Source: DSAR01 sp034437315
GTDB lineage: Bacteria; Chloroflexota; Anaerolineae; B4-G1
Direction: 5' to 3'
Assembly: GCA_034437315.1 (NCBI GenBank)
Contig: DAOTUC010000050.1
Location: 1 to 19,275 of the forward strand
Length of the DNA: 19,275 nucleotides
Position numbers and translations under genes: made by a program. Positions 1 through 8,099 of this stretch are shown one piece after another. The notes under the pieces are model-generated. The model saw only the letters and a list, made by a program, of their open reading frames with translations, did no database searches and was not told the DNA's origin. The first letter of the stretch is position 1, and each line of letters starts with the position of its first letter.

Positions 1-11
1 CTTAGTGATAA

Positions 12-39
12 ATTCTATCACACTTTGTCATAACGGCAA
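12..39 (-). promoter_or_regulatory. leftward promoter with palindromic operator over the -10
   Basis: On the minus strand a -35-like TTGCCG (34-39) is followed after 16 nt by TAGAAT (12-17), a 5/6 match to TATAAT. The -10 sits inside the palindrome GTGATA-GAATT-TATCAC (5-21), which has perfect 6-bp arms. A promoter buried in a symmetric site is the usual layout for repression by a dimeric regulator. It points left, out of the window, so the regulated gene is not visible. The alternative is chance AT-rich sequence between genes; the matching palindrome makes that less likely. Confidence 0.5.
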
Positions 40-51
40 AATCCAATGTCC

Positions 52-75
52 GTGAATGAGTGTCGACTCAATCAC
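52..75. terminator. hairpin after the macroglobulin gene, possible weak terminator
   Basis: Arms 52-61 and 66-75 pair over 9 of 10 positions around a GTCG loop, starting 22 nt past the stop codon of the minus-strand macroglobulin gene. No T run follows on the minus strand, so it is not a canonical Rho-independent terminator. It may stabilise the 3' end, or act with Rho. Confidence 0.35.
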
Positions 76-97
76 CTTAAATGCACGAAATCTCTTC

Positions 98-3000
98 TCA
101 TTCATTCCCCTCAACGACAAATAGTCGCCCGGCCCCACGCCCGAAGACCTCCGGGAAGTAGAACTCGTTGGCCGTCGTAGGGATGACCTGGTACTCGCCG
201 GGGCGCGTGGCGCGGAAGGTGTACGTGTACTCGTAGGTCCCCGCCGGCAGGTAGTCGGCGAACAGCGTCACGCGATCGTCGCGCATCTCGCTGCGGCTGT
301 ACCACTGCCACCACCAGTGATAGAAACCGCCCCACCAATCGTCCTGCGTCTCGCGGTACAGCCCGGGCTGCTGATCCATCACGCTGCTCGTCGCCAGGCT
401 GGGATCGATCCCCTCACCGCCGGCCGGCAGCGGATCCTCGACCACGACGTAGTACAGGTCGTGCGGCGCGATGATGGTCAGACGCACCTGCACCACGTCG
501 CCGACGGCCACTTGGTCCACCTCCGGGCACTTGACGCCTTCATTACAGGCCGGATCAACGTAGCGCCGGGAGACGATGATGCCCCGGTCGAGCGGCTCGA
601 TCTCCGCCACCGGCAGGTAGACCTTGAGGTGGGCCGTGTAGTAGAGCCGCCCTTCGCCCGGACCCCGCCCGATGATCAACCGGTTGCCCGCATCCGCCAG
701 CAGATCGGCGACGTCGACCCGCAGCTTGATCGACTCATCGACATTCTCCGGCGTCACGCTACCCTCATGGAGCGCCTCGTCATTAAGCCAGGCGCCGTAC
801 TCGTAATTCCCCGCCAGCTCGCCGGTGACCACCATCCAGTCGGTCAGCGCGATCAACGACCAGGCGGTCTCCTGCGTCGTCTCCCAGATTCCATCCCGCC
901 GGGCGACCATCAGCCAGCGCACGACGTTGGGGATCAGGTCGTTCTGGGGATCAAGGCGGGCCAGTGTATCCAGGATGACGGCGGTGGAGCGGGTGTCGGT
1001 GTTCATCGCCCAGCGGTTGTAATTGGCCTCCTCCCAGTGGGCGCCGGTCGCGCTAAGGATGGCCGCGTTCTGCAGATCCGCCAGTAGCGTGTCGATCCGG
1101 CTGTCATTCTCGTCGGTCATGCTCAGCGTCAACGCCAGGAAGGCGCGCCCGTAGTGGTTGAGCTTGTCCCGCTGACGGAACAGTTCGCCGGTCTGGCTGG
1201 TGCGCCGCGTCTGGCCCGCCTCGGCCAACACGTAGAGCAGGAAGGCCTGCCGGTCGGCCTCCCGGTAGCTCCTGAGGTCGCGGGCCGGAACCAACGCGCT
1301 CTCCAGGTAAGCCACGCCGCGTTGGATCACGTCGCCGCGCACGTCGAAACCGGCCTCCTGGGCCTTGACCAGGCCAAACACGACGTAGGCGCTCAGGTAA
1401 GGCCTGCTCTCGCGATCGGCCCACCATCCCCAGCCCCCATCCCCGTTCTGGGCCCGGTAGAGCGTGCTCAACCCCTCGGCGACCAGGCCGGGCAGCTTCC
1501 GCTCCAGTTCCGGGTCGGCGATGCCCAGGTCCTTCAACGCCCGGTAGGTCAGCACGTTGGGCAAGAAGCGGGAGACGGTCTGCTCCACACACTCGTAGGG
1601 GAAGTACTCCAGGTAATCCAGGCCCTCCCGCATCCCGGCCGCCAGCGACGGGTCGAGTTGCACAGTCAGCTCTCCCTCGCGCTCGTCGTACTTGGGCGGC
1701 AGGGCCACCACCTCGGTGCGCGTTCCCTCGTCCACCACCTGCCCGCCGGTGCCCACGATCTCCGGCGCGGTGTAGCGGCGCACCATCAGCGTGCCGTCGG
1801 GGCCGGTCGTCAGGCGCGGGCGGGCCGCGTCGGTGTAATCGCCGGCGACGGCGCTCATCGTCAAGTCGACGTTCTCCACGTCTTCTACCGTCACCCACCA
1901 GGTGACCGCCGCCTCTCCGCTGCCGGGGATGGAGACAGTCTGCACGGCGTCATCCGCCAGCGCCAGGCCGGTCGACTGGAGCGCCACCTCGACGTCCAAC
2001 GTCTCGCCGGTATTGTTGCTGACCAGGGCCGCCAGTTCCGCCCGGTCGCCCACGACGAAGAAGCGCGGCGTCGTCGGGCGCACCAGCAGCGGCTTGGTGA
2101 CCAGGAGCTCGGTCGTCGCCTCACCAACCTCGGTGTCGACCGTCGCCCCGACCCCGCGGAAGACCCACGTGGTCAGGTTGTCGGGCAGCGTGAGATCGAC
2201 CGTGGCGCGACCGCTCCGGTCGGTGACCACCGCGCCGTCCCACAGAGCGGTATCGGCGAAGGTCTCGCGCAGTTCGACGCCGGGCGGCGCTTGCCCGTCC
2301 ATCTCAGCCGCTTTCTCCGCCGTCGCCGTCGCCGTCGGGGCGGCTTGCGGCGCCTCGGCGGCAAAATCAAGCGCCTCTTCCTCCGCCATTTCCTCACCGC
2401 CGCGCCCCAACACCTGGGCCGCCTCTTCCTCCCGCGCCAGATCCTCCATCTGCTCCAGCAACAGACGGTTGATCGAGATCGCCAACCCGCTGGCGGTCGA
2501 GACGCCCAAACCGCGCCGCCCGTAGAAGGCCTCGACGATGGCGTTCGGCTGGCGCGGCCGGAGGCTGAGCACCGCCTTATCGACCAGATCGACCGAGAAG
2601 GCGGCCGCGACTGGCTCGCCGCCGGCGTCACGGGCCTCCACCTCGAAGGAGACCCGATCGCCCGGCTCCGCCTGCTCGACGCTGGGCGTCAGGGAGACGT
2701 TCAACGTCTGCACGACCGGTTCCACCGTCAGCGCCGTGTAGCCGACCTTGTGCGCCGCAGATCGCTCGCTAGCGTCGGGGGCCTCCGGCCCCTGGACGAT
2801 GACGGCCGAGACGTAGACGTTGGGCGCGTGATCGGCGGTGATGGGCAAGCGGTAGAGGGTCGAGTTGCTCTCCAACTTCAGGACCTCCTGCTGAAGCACG
2901 CCGCCCCGCTCGACCGTGATCCAGGCCCAGTGCTCGCCCTCGAAGGGGCTGGGGATGAGGATCTCGGCCGTCTCGCCGGGGGTGTATGTCGATTTGTCGC

Positions 3001-6000
3001 TGATGAGCGTGATCTGATCCTTGTTCTGCCGCCGCCACGAGACGTAATCCTCGCCGCTGACCCACACCCAGATCGCGCTGCGGACCGGCCGCTCCTGCGC
3101 GTCCCGCCCGTTGACCGCGACCTGATAGGAACCGCCCTCCTCCGGCGTGAAGACGATCTCGCCCTCGGCGTTGGCGTCGGTGGTCAGCGTGTCGGTGAAA
3201 ACGACGGTGTCCACCGTCTCCCACTCCCAGGAGCCGCCGCCGATCTCGTTCTCCACAAAGGTGTTCACCCACTCCCGGCGGACCACCTCGACGTCGAGCG
3301 TCTGCCCGGGCAAGCGTGCGCCCTCCCAATCGACCGTCACCACGTCAACCGCCATCTCGTCGCCCGCCCGGCCCACGTACTGGCGCGCCGCCAACCCGGC
3401 GTAGAACGCGCCCTTGTGCACCACGACGCTGCTCCGCCCGGAGATGGCCTGCCCGTCCTTGCCGTAGGCGGTCGCTTCCAGCGTCAGTTCTTGCCCGCCG
3501 GTCATCACCTCGGTCGGCAGCGCGACGGTCAAACGGCCCTCGTCGTCGGTCGTTCCCGAACCAGTGAGCAACACGTCGGGCGAAGGGGTCTCCCACCACC
3601 AGCGCCAGCGAGGTCGCCACGGGTCATCGTCCGCCGAGAAGTCATAGCGCCCGAATTGGTCCGGTTGGAAGGTGTAGGGAGAGGAAAGCAAGCGCCACTC
3701 TATCTCGGCGTCGGCGACCGCGCCGCCGAAGAAATAGCGCGCGTCCACCGCCACGTCGGTCGTCTGCCCGGCGAACACGGCGTCCTCATCCGGCTCGACG
3801 ACGACCTCGAACTCCGGCGGACGGTAGGCGGCGACCTGGAAGTTGGCGTGCAGTCGCTCGTCTCCCACCTCCGCTACGATCGCGTAATCGCCCAGTTGCA
3901 CCCCCTCCGCCAGGGCTAACTCGTCGTGAAAGGCGCCGAACTCGTCCAGGGACAGCGTCTCCCGGTAGACCTCCTCGCCCGACGCGCTGCGGATGACGAC
4001 GTCGACGCGATCCCAGTCGGGCAGATCGTAGCGTACATCGTCCTCGGTCCGCACGACGCCGCGGAAGTAGACGGTCTGCCCCGGCCGGTAGATGGGCCGG
4101 TCGGTATAGATGTGGGCCCGGTAATCGGGCGGATAGCCTGCTTCCTGAAGGCCGAAGTCCCAGGGGCTGATGCCGGTCGACCAGTCCCACCCGACGCCGC
4201 CCAGTACGAACGGTTCCGCCGAGTAGAATAGGCTGTCACCGCGCCACTCACGCCCGGCAAAGGCGAAACGGGCGACGCCGTCGGCGTTGCTCGTCGCCTC
4301 CTGGCGCGCATCCCCGGCTTCATCCAACAGCGCCAATTGGAGATCCGCCAGCGGCCGGCCTTCCGCCAGATCGGTCGCCCAGACCAGGGCCTCTCCCTGG
4401 CTGGCCTTGACCGTCAGGTTGTGCGCCGACACGATCAGTAGCTTGCGATGTCGCCAGCGGTCGTACTCGACCCCCTCCGCTCTCAGACCCAACAGATAAA
4501 CGCCCGGTTCTAGCTGACCGCCGCCCTCGACCAGGTCGACCAGCACGCGCTCCCGCCGGTTGAGGGGGGATTCGACCGGCGTGCTCCACTCGCGCAGCGG
4601 ATCGCCCGGAGGCTCGTAATCCCACCAATCGTAACGAGCGGTGAGGAAATCTTGAATCTCCAGGCGGTGCAGTTGGAAGGTCAGGCGGGTGGTGTTAAGA
4701 TAGCCCGCCACGATCTGGGCCGGTTGATTGGCGTCGTACGTGCCCATCTGCCCGGGAACCAGCAGCCAGGCCGCCGGGTCCAGCGGCGCGGTGCGGAAAC
4801 GGACCGTCATCCGCTGTCCCGTCTCGTTGCCGTAGGGATCGGCGATGTCCGGCCCGATGCGCACTTCGTAATCGGTGGAAGGCTGGGCGCCGAAGCCGAG
4901 CACGAAGGTCTGATCCCAGCGATTGAAGTAGGTGTAGACCTGGGCCGGGGAGATGGGCGGCGTCATCTCCAGGTTGGGCAGCACCGTCGCCGAGTCGATG
5001 GGGGCGTTGAAAATAATTTCGAAGGCCGTGTGCGGCGGCGCTTCTTCCTCTCCATCGGCGGGCCGGGTATCAACGATTTGGGGCAAGGGAACTGTACGGA
5101 AGGGCCACTCGTAAGCTTCCCGCATCCCTTTGCCTCCGCCCTGGCTGCGCACGCCGGCGTCCACGCGGGCCGTAAGGACTGTGTCGAAGGGCAAGCGTTC
5201 GGTGGGCGTGAAGACGACGCTCGCCCCGTCGCACGCCAAATCGCCCGCGATCGTCGTACGCCCATCCCCCTGCAAGCTGAAGGCCTCCCGCGCCGAGTCG
5301 CAATCGACCGGCATGTTGAACGTCATCTGCACCGACGTATCCACACTGACCAGATCGGCCCCCTCCTGGGGAGAGATCCACGTGATCTGCGGCGGCTGGG
5401 TCGTGAACGTCCACTCGTAATCTTCTTCCAGGAGACCGCCGGTAGTATCGGTCAACCCCGCCTCGACCTGGGCCGTATAGCGGGTGCCGCCCGCCAGGGT
5501 CTCGGCCGGTTTAAAGACGTAGATCGAGGTATTGAGCCATTCCCCGCTGCCCGCAATGGGCGGATCGAAGGTGAGGGGCTGGGGCAAGCCGGCGTAATCG
5601 GGGTCGCTGACCGCCGTCAAAGGCACGACAGGGCGATTGAACATGACCGTGACGTCGCCCGTCGTCTCGACGTCCTCCGACCCGGGGGCCGGCACGACCT
5701 GGCTCACCTCCAGGTAGCCCACGGTCCGGAATTTGAAGCGGTAGGCGCCGTCAAGCGACTCGCCATCCGCCGCCCTGGCCTCCGCCTCGACGGTGACGTA
5801 GTATTCGGCGTCTCGTGTCAGGTCGCGGGCCGGCCTGAAGCGCGCCGTGCGCGCGTCGGCCCACTCGATATTCCCCTGCAACGTGGGGTTGACTTTGAAC
5901 GCCCGCTCGACCGAGGCGCGATCCATCGGCCGGTCGAAGACCAACTCGATGACGCCGTCGAGGGACAGTTCCTCCCCCCGCTCGGGGGCGCGCTGGATGA

Positions 6001-6148
6001 CGTTCACCGGCACACTCCCTGCCGGCGCGGGGGTGTAGGGCGGAACGGTCGGCGTCGGCGAAGGCGCGGCCGAGCGCTGACATCCCCCCACGATCAAGCT
6101 CAACAACGTAAGCACTGCCACGAACTGGTAGACAAATCGTCTGTTCAT
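98..6148 (-). CDS. bacterial alpha-2-macroglobulin family lipoprotein
   Basis: This is a 2016-residue envelope lipoprotein of the alpha-2-macroglobulin family, proposed to trap or inhibit attacking proteases. The N-terminus has a basic start, a hydrophobic core and a lipobox-like VGGC with Cys23, followed by a Pro/Thr-rich linker. Four Ig-like (SbsA/Big_5-type) repeats cover about residues 45-450, each beginning with a P-x-x-G/E pattern and ending in F-R/T-T. Macroglobulin domains follow, with the signature YTDRPIYRPGQTVYFRG near 680 and the A2M segment ending in LWDG near 1300. The thioester motif CVEQ is intact at 1520-1523, inside an alpha-helical thioester domain of W/G-rich repeats. The C-terminal receptor-like domain runs from about 1850 to the end. 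Residues about 1225-1285 are acidic, Ala-rich and probably disordered. The ATG is preceded by AGGAGG (6155-6160) at 6-nt spacing. No pbpC-type gene is adjacent, unlike the common enterobacterial pairing. Confidence 0.95.
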   Translation of the reverse strand: MNRRFVYQFVAVLTLLSLIVGGCQRSAAPSPTPTVPPYTPAPAGSVPVNVIQRAPERGEELSLDGVIELVFDRPMDRASVERAFKVNPTLQGNIEWADARTARFRPARDLTRDAEYYVTVEAEARAADGESLDGAYRFKFRTVGYLEVSQVVPAPGSEDVETTGDVTVMFNRPVVPLTAVSDPDYAGLPQPLTFDPPIAGSGEWLNTSIYVFKPAETLAGGTRYTAQVEAGLTDTTGGLLEEDYEWTFTTQPPQITWISPQEGADLVSVDTSVQMTFNMPVDCDSAREAFSLQGDGRTTIAGDLACDGASVVFTPTERLPFDTVLTARVDAGVRSQGGGKGMREAYEWPFRTVPLPQIVDTRPADGEEEAPPHTAFEIIFNAPIDSATVLPNLEMTPPISPAQVYTYFNRWDQTFVLGFGAQPSTDYEVRIGPDIADPYGNETGQRMTVRFRTAPLDPAAWLLVPGQMGTYDANQPAQIVAGYLNTTRLTFQLHRLEIQDFLTARYDWWDYEPPGDPLREWSTPVESPLNRRERVLVDLVEGGGQLEPGVYLLGLRAEGVEYDRWRHRKLLIVSAHNLTVKASQGEALVWATDLAEGRPLADLQLALLDEAGDARQEATSNADGVARFAFAGREWRGDSLFYSAEPFVLGGVGWDWSTGISPWDFGLQEAGYPPDYRAHIYTDRPIYRPGQTVYFRGVVRTEDDVRYDLPDWDRVDVVIRSASGEEVYRETLSLDEFGAFHDELALAEGVQLGDYAIVAEVGDERLHANFQVAAYRPPEFEVVVEPDEDAVFAGQTTDVAVDARYFFGGAVADAEIEWRLLSSPYTFQPDQFGRYDFSADDDPWRPRWRWWWETPSPDVLLTGSGTTDDEGRLTVALPTEVMTGGQELTLEATAYGKDGQAISGRSSVVVHKGAFYAGLAARQYVGRAGDEMAVDVVTVDWEGARLPGQTLDVEVVRREWVNTFVENEIGGGSWEWETVDTVVFTDTLTTDANAEGEIVFTPEEGGSYQVAVNGRDAQERPVRSAIWVWVSGEDYVSWRRQNKDQITLISDKSTYTPGETAEILIPSPFEGEHWAWITVERGGVLQQEVLKLESNSTLYRLPITADHAPNVYVSAVIVQGPEAPDASERSAAHKVGYTALTVEPVVQTLNVSLTPSVEQAEPGDRVSFEVEARDAGGEPVAAAFSVDLVDKAVLSLRPRQPNAIVEAFYGRRGLGVSTASGLAISINRLLLEQMEDLAREEEAAQVLGRGGEEMAEEEALDFAAEAPQAAPTATATAEKAAEMDGQAPPGVELRETFADTALWDGAVVTDRSGRATVDLTLPDNLTTWVFRGVGATVDTEVGEATTELLVTKPLLVRPTTPRFFVVGDRAELAALVSNNTGETLDVEVALQSTGLALADDAVQTVSIPGSGEAAVTWWVTVEDVENVDLTMSAVAGDYTDAARPRLTTGPDGTLMVRRYTAPEIVGTGGQVVDEGTRTEVVALPPKYDEREGELTVQLDPSLAAGMREGLDYLEYFPYECVEQTVSRFLPNVLTYRALKDLGIADPELERKLPGLVAEGLSTLYRAQNGDGGWGWWADRESRPYLSAYVVFGLVKAQEAGFDVRGDVIQRGVAYLESALVPARDLRSYREADRQAFLLYVLAEAGQTRRTSQTGELFRQRDKLNHYGRAFLALTLSMTDENDSRIDTLLADLQNAAILSATGAHWEEANYNRWAMNTDTRSTAVILDTLARLDPQNDLIPNVVRWLMVARRDGIWETTQETAWSLIALTDWMVVTGELAGNYEYGAWLNDEALHEGSVTPENVDESIKLRVDVADLLADAGNRLIIGRGPGEGRLYYTAHLKVYLPVAEIEPLDRGIIVSRRYVDPACNEGVKCPEVDQVAVGDVVQVRLTIIAPHDLYYVVVEDPLPAGGEGIDPSLATSSVMDQQPGLYRETQDDWWGGFYHWWWQWYSRSEMRDDRVTLFADYLPAGTYEYTYTFRATRPGEYQVIPTTANEFYFPEVFGRGAGRLFVVEGNE

Positions 6149-6167
6149 CTTTATCCTCCTGGGATTG

Positions 6168-6187
6168 GTACATCAGTATATCGGTTA
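6168..6187 (-). promoter_or_regulatory. operator-like repeat copy 3, overlapping a proximal -10
   Basis: On the minus strand this reads TAACCGATATACTGATGTAC. It matches the copy at 6302-6321 at 14 of 20 positions. A TATACT hexamer (6175-6180) lies within it and could be a -10 for the macroglobulin gene, giving a leader of about 20 nt. The element ends 7 nt upstream of the Shine-Dalgarno, so a bound regulator would block transcription or ribosome access. No good -35 is seen 17 nt upstream. Confidence 0.5.
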
Positions 6188-6242
6188 CCCGTAAGCTCTA
6201 CGTTTCTTAGACGTCGGACAGTGATGGAAAGTTCCAGTGTTG

Positions 6243-6262
6243 ATACACCGGTATGCTGGTAT
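6243..6262 (-). promoter_or_regulatory. operator-like repeat copy 2
   Basis: On the minus strand this reads ATACCAGCATACCGGTGTAT, a 16/20 match to the copy at 6302-6321. The core ACC-nGn-AT-nCn-GGT is symmetric at 10 of 14 positions. It lies about 30 nt downstream of an extended -10 at 6293-6301, a position compatible with roadblock repression or looping. Confidence 0.55.
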
Positions 6263-6292
6263 TTGGTGCGTGAGTCAGACGGCGCCATAATT

Positions 6293-6301
6293 AGTATACC
6301 A
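6293..6301 (-). promoter_or_regulatory. extended -10 promoter candidate for the macroglobulin gene
   Basis: The minus strand shows TGGTATACT, an extended -10 (TGn plus a 5/6 match to TATAAT). It directly abuts operator copy 1 on its upstream side and precedes copy 2. No recognisable -35 is present at 17 nt, which extended -10 promoters can tolerate. Transcription would begin near 6286, giving a leader of roughly 138 nt for the macroglobulin gene. Confidence 0.4.
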
Positions 6302-6321
6302 ATACACCAGTTTACCGGTAT
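6302..6321 (-). promoter_or_regulatory. operator-like repeat copy 1
   Basis: On the minus strand this reads ATACCGGTAAACTGGTGTAT. The core ACCGGT-AA-ACTGGT is an inverted repeat with 10 of 14 symmetric positions. It spans the stop codon of the TrmO-like gene (6312-6314) and covers the -35 region of the extended -10 at 6293-6301. Together the three copies suggest the consensus ACCRGTATACYGGT. The cognate regulator is not encoded in the window. Confidence 0.55.
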
Positions 6322-6755
6322 GGCTCGTGGAAGGTAGGCGCGAGTGATTTGATGTCCAACACCAATGAGCCATCCAGAGCATCCAGACCGACGAGGTGAA
6401 TGACGTTCCCGTCGATGCGCTGGATGCGGGCGCTGGTCACCGCGATGGGATTGGGGCGCGCGGGGCTGCGGGTCGCAAACACGCCCCGGAGCGGGCGGTC
6501 GAGATCGCCCCGGGGATGGACCAGCAGGACGTCCCGGTCGGCCTGGTGAAAATAGCAGAGCACGAGCACGTCGCTGCCGGCTTCCAGGCCCAACAGGCCA
6601 TCGAGCACCGCCGGATCGAGTATAATGCGAGCCGGTCGCGCCCTGAGATCGTCGCCTCGGAGGTCTCGGTCGCTCTCGTCCCGCTCGACGCATCCAATCG
6701 GCGTCAGATCAAGCGATTTTGTGCATCCTTCGTCTATAGTTATCTGGTTGTTCAT
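6312..6755 (-). CDS. TsaA/TrmO-like SAM-dependent tRNA methyltransferase
   Basis: A 147-residue single-domain protein of the TsaA (YaeB/TrmO, VirR-like) family. Characterised TrmO uses S-adenosylmethionine to N6-methylate t6A37 in certain tRNAs. The family hallmarks are visible: LTPIGCVE near the N-terminus, DVLVLCYFHQADR at about residues 62-74, GVFATRSPARPNPIAVTSA at about 91-109, and the closing LVGLDALDGSLVLDIK. It lacks the extra C-terminal domain of E. coli TrmO and matches the short archaeal/bacterial form, so the exact substrate is uncertain. The ATG follows GGAAGG at 5 nt (6761-6766). It lies 163 nt upstream of the macroglobulin gene on the same strand and may be partly cotranscribed with it. 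Confidence 0.88.
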   Translation of the reverse strand: MNNQITIDEGCTKSLDLTPIGCVERDESDRDLRGDDLRARPARIILDPAVLDGLLGLEAGSDVLVLCYFHQADRDVLLVHPRGDLDRPLRGVFATRSPARPNPIAVTSARIQRIDGNVIHLVGLDALDGSLVLDIKSLAPTFHEPYR

Positions 6756-6795
6756 CTATTCCTTCCAATCCATAGTTTGTAACTGCTGCATTGTA

Positions 6796-6824
6796 ATTCT
6801 ATGACAATCTCGCCTTTGTGGCAA
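6796..6824 (-). promoter_or_regulatory. sigma-70-type promoter of the TrmO-like gene
   Basis: On the minus strand TTGCCA (6819-6824, 5/6 to TTGACA) and TAGAAT (6796-6801, 5/6 to TATAAT) are separated by exactly 17 nt. The -10 ends 40 nt before the ATG at 6755. This is the best promoter match in the window. It is divergent from the peptidase promoter at 6847-6874. Confidence 0.65.
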
Positions 6825-6846
6825 ATCCCACACAGGCCAAAAGGGC

Positions 6847-6874
6847 TTGCTCCTCATCTGCTTTGTGTTAGAAT
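6847..6874 (+). promoter_or_regulatory. extended -10 promoter of the peptidase-smpB operon
   Basis: TGT-TAGAAT (6866-6874) is an extended -10 with a 5/6 hexamer. A weak -35-like TTGCTC (6847-6852) lies 16 nt upstream of the hexamer. Transcription would start near 6881, about 30 nt before the chosen ATG. Confidence 0.5.
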
Positions 6875-6911
6875 ATGTTAACTTAGCGAAAGGAAATTGG
6901 AGTTTTCCACG

Positions 6912-8099
6912 ATGATGCGAAACAAGAGATACGTGGTCTTCACACTGGCGCTCATATTTACTTGCACTTGCGCGACCTATGGCGCCGGGTTCAGCGCCTA
7001 CGTGTTGCAAGCGCGCATCACCCAAACCAATCAATCCGCCTTTGATGTCTTCTGGGAAGCCTGGGACAGGGTCGAGGAACACTTCTACGGCGATCTTCCC
7101 ACGGCAGAGGAGCGCACATATGGCGCAATTCGCGGAGCCCTGGCGCTTCTCGAAGATCCGTATACGACTTTCGTCGAGCCCCAACCCCGCGAATTGGAAC
7201 GGGAGCGGATGCAGGGGTATTTCGGCGGCGTCGGCGTAGCGCTACGCTACGATGATGACCAGTGGCTCCTATCCCCCTACCCGGATTCCCCCGCCGAGCG
7301 GGCGGGCGTTATGGAGGGGGATGTGCTCCTCGCCATCGACGGACAGGCGTTGACAGACGTCACATCCCTGGACACGGTGCAAACCTGGCTACACGGCGAG
7401 ATCGGCGCAACGGTGACGCTGACGCTTTCACGTCCCCCCGACCCGCCATTTGAACTCTCAATTGAACGAGAGGAGATCAAGACCCCCTCAGTCATCTGGC
7501 GTCCACTCGAACAGGATCCCTCAATCGGCTATATCCAAATCACCAGATTCACCGAGAGAACAGGGGATGAAACGCGCGCCGCTTTGATGGAATTAATACA
7601 AGATAATGCTTGCCAGGCAATTTTATTGGATTTACGAGACAACGCAGGAGGCCTGATCGCGAGCGCCGTCGAGACGGTCGATCAATTCCTGGACGAGGAA
7701 ATCGTGATGATCGAATCGTCCAAAAAAACGACGGAACGGACCTTGAAGACCGAGAGCGGTGGATTGGCGCTCGACCTACCGCTGGCAGTGCTGGTGAACG
7801 GTGGGACAGCCAGCGCATCGGAGATTGTCGCCGGCGCGTTGCAGGATCACCAACGAGCGCCCCTCATCGGCGAAACGACGTTCGGCAAAGGCTCTGTCCA
7901 ATTGATCTACGACCTGAGCGACGGTTCCTCGCTGCACGTCACGTCAGCCATCTGGCTGACGCCCAATCGTCGCCCGCTGGATGGAGAGGGGTTGACGCCC
8001 GATATACAGGTCTCTCGAGGCGATACGGCTCTAGACCATCAGATAGAACAAGCCATCGCTTATCTGCAAGCAAAGAGCACTTCGAGGAGTTTTGAATGA
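6912..8099 (+). CDS. S41 family C-terminal processing peptidase, copy 1
   Basis: A 395-residue secreted or membrane-anchored serine protease of the CtpA/Prc family, which cleaves substrates near their C-termini in the envelope. A hydrophobic segment at about residues 6-32 serves as signal anchor. A short helical region (FWEAWDRVEEHFYGDLP) is followed by a PDZ domain at about 95-175 and the S41 catalytic core. The predicted Ser/Lys dyad is Ser301 in GGTASASEI and Lys326 in FGKGSVQ, with the 25-residue spacing typical of the family. A TTG at 6897 would add five residues. I prefer the ATG at 6912 because GGAG lies 9 nt upstream, while AAGGAA is too close to the TTG. The stop overlaps the next start (ATGA), so the two paralogs are translationally coupled. 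Confidence 0.93.
   Translation: MMRNKRYVVFTLALIFTCTCATYGAGFSAYVLQARITQTNQSAFDVFWEAWDRVEEHFYGDLPTAEERTYGAIRGALALLEDPYTTFVEPQPRELERERMQGYFGGVGVALRYDDDQWLLSPYPDSPAERAGVMEGDVLLAIDGQALTDVTSLDTVQTWLHGEIGATVTLTLSRPPDPPFELSIEREEIKTPSVIWRPLEQDPSIGYIQITRFTERTGDETRAALMELIQDNACQAILLDLRDNAGGLIASAVETVDQFLDEEIVMIESSKKTTERTLKTESGGLALDLPLAVLVNGGTASASEIVAGALQDHQRAPLIGETTFGKGSVQLIYDLSDGSSLHVTSAIWLTPNRRPLDGEGLTPDIQVSRGDTALDHQIEQAIAYLQAKSTSRSFE

Noticed and set aside
1154..3919. 921-codon open frame on the plus strand opposite the macroglobulin gene
   Set aside because: It is antisense to a clear full-length gene, its translation is rich in Arg, His, Gly and Leu with no domain, and GC-rich codon bias on the other strand explains the lack of stops.
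4652..6337. 561-codon plus-strand open frame opposite the macroglobulin N-terminus and upstream region
   Set aside because: The same antisense effect applies; it has no recognisable protein features and runs across the operator region.
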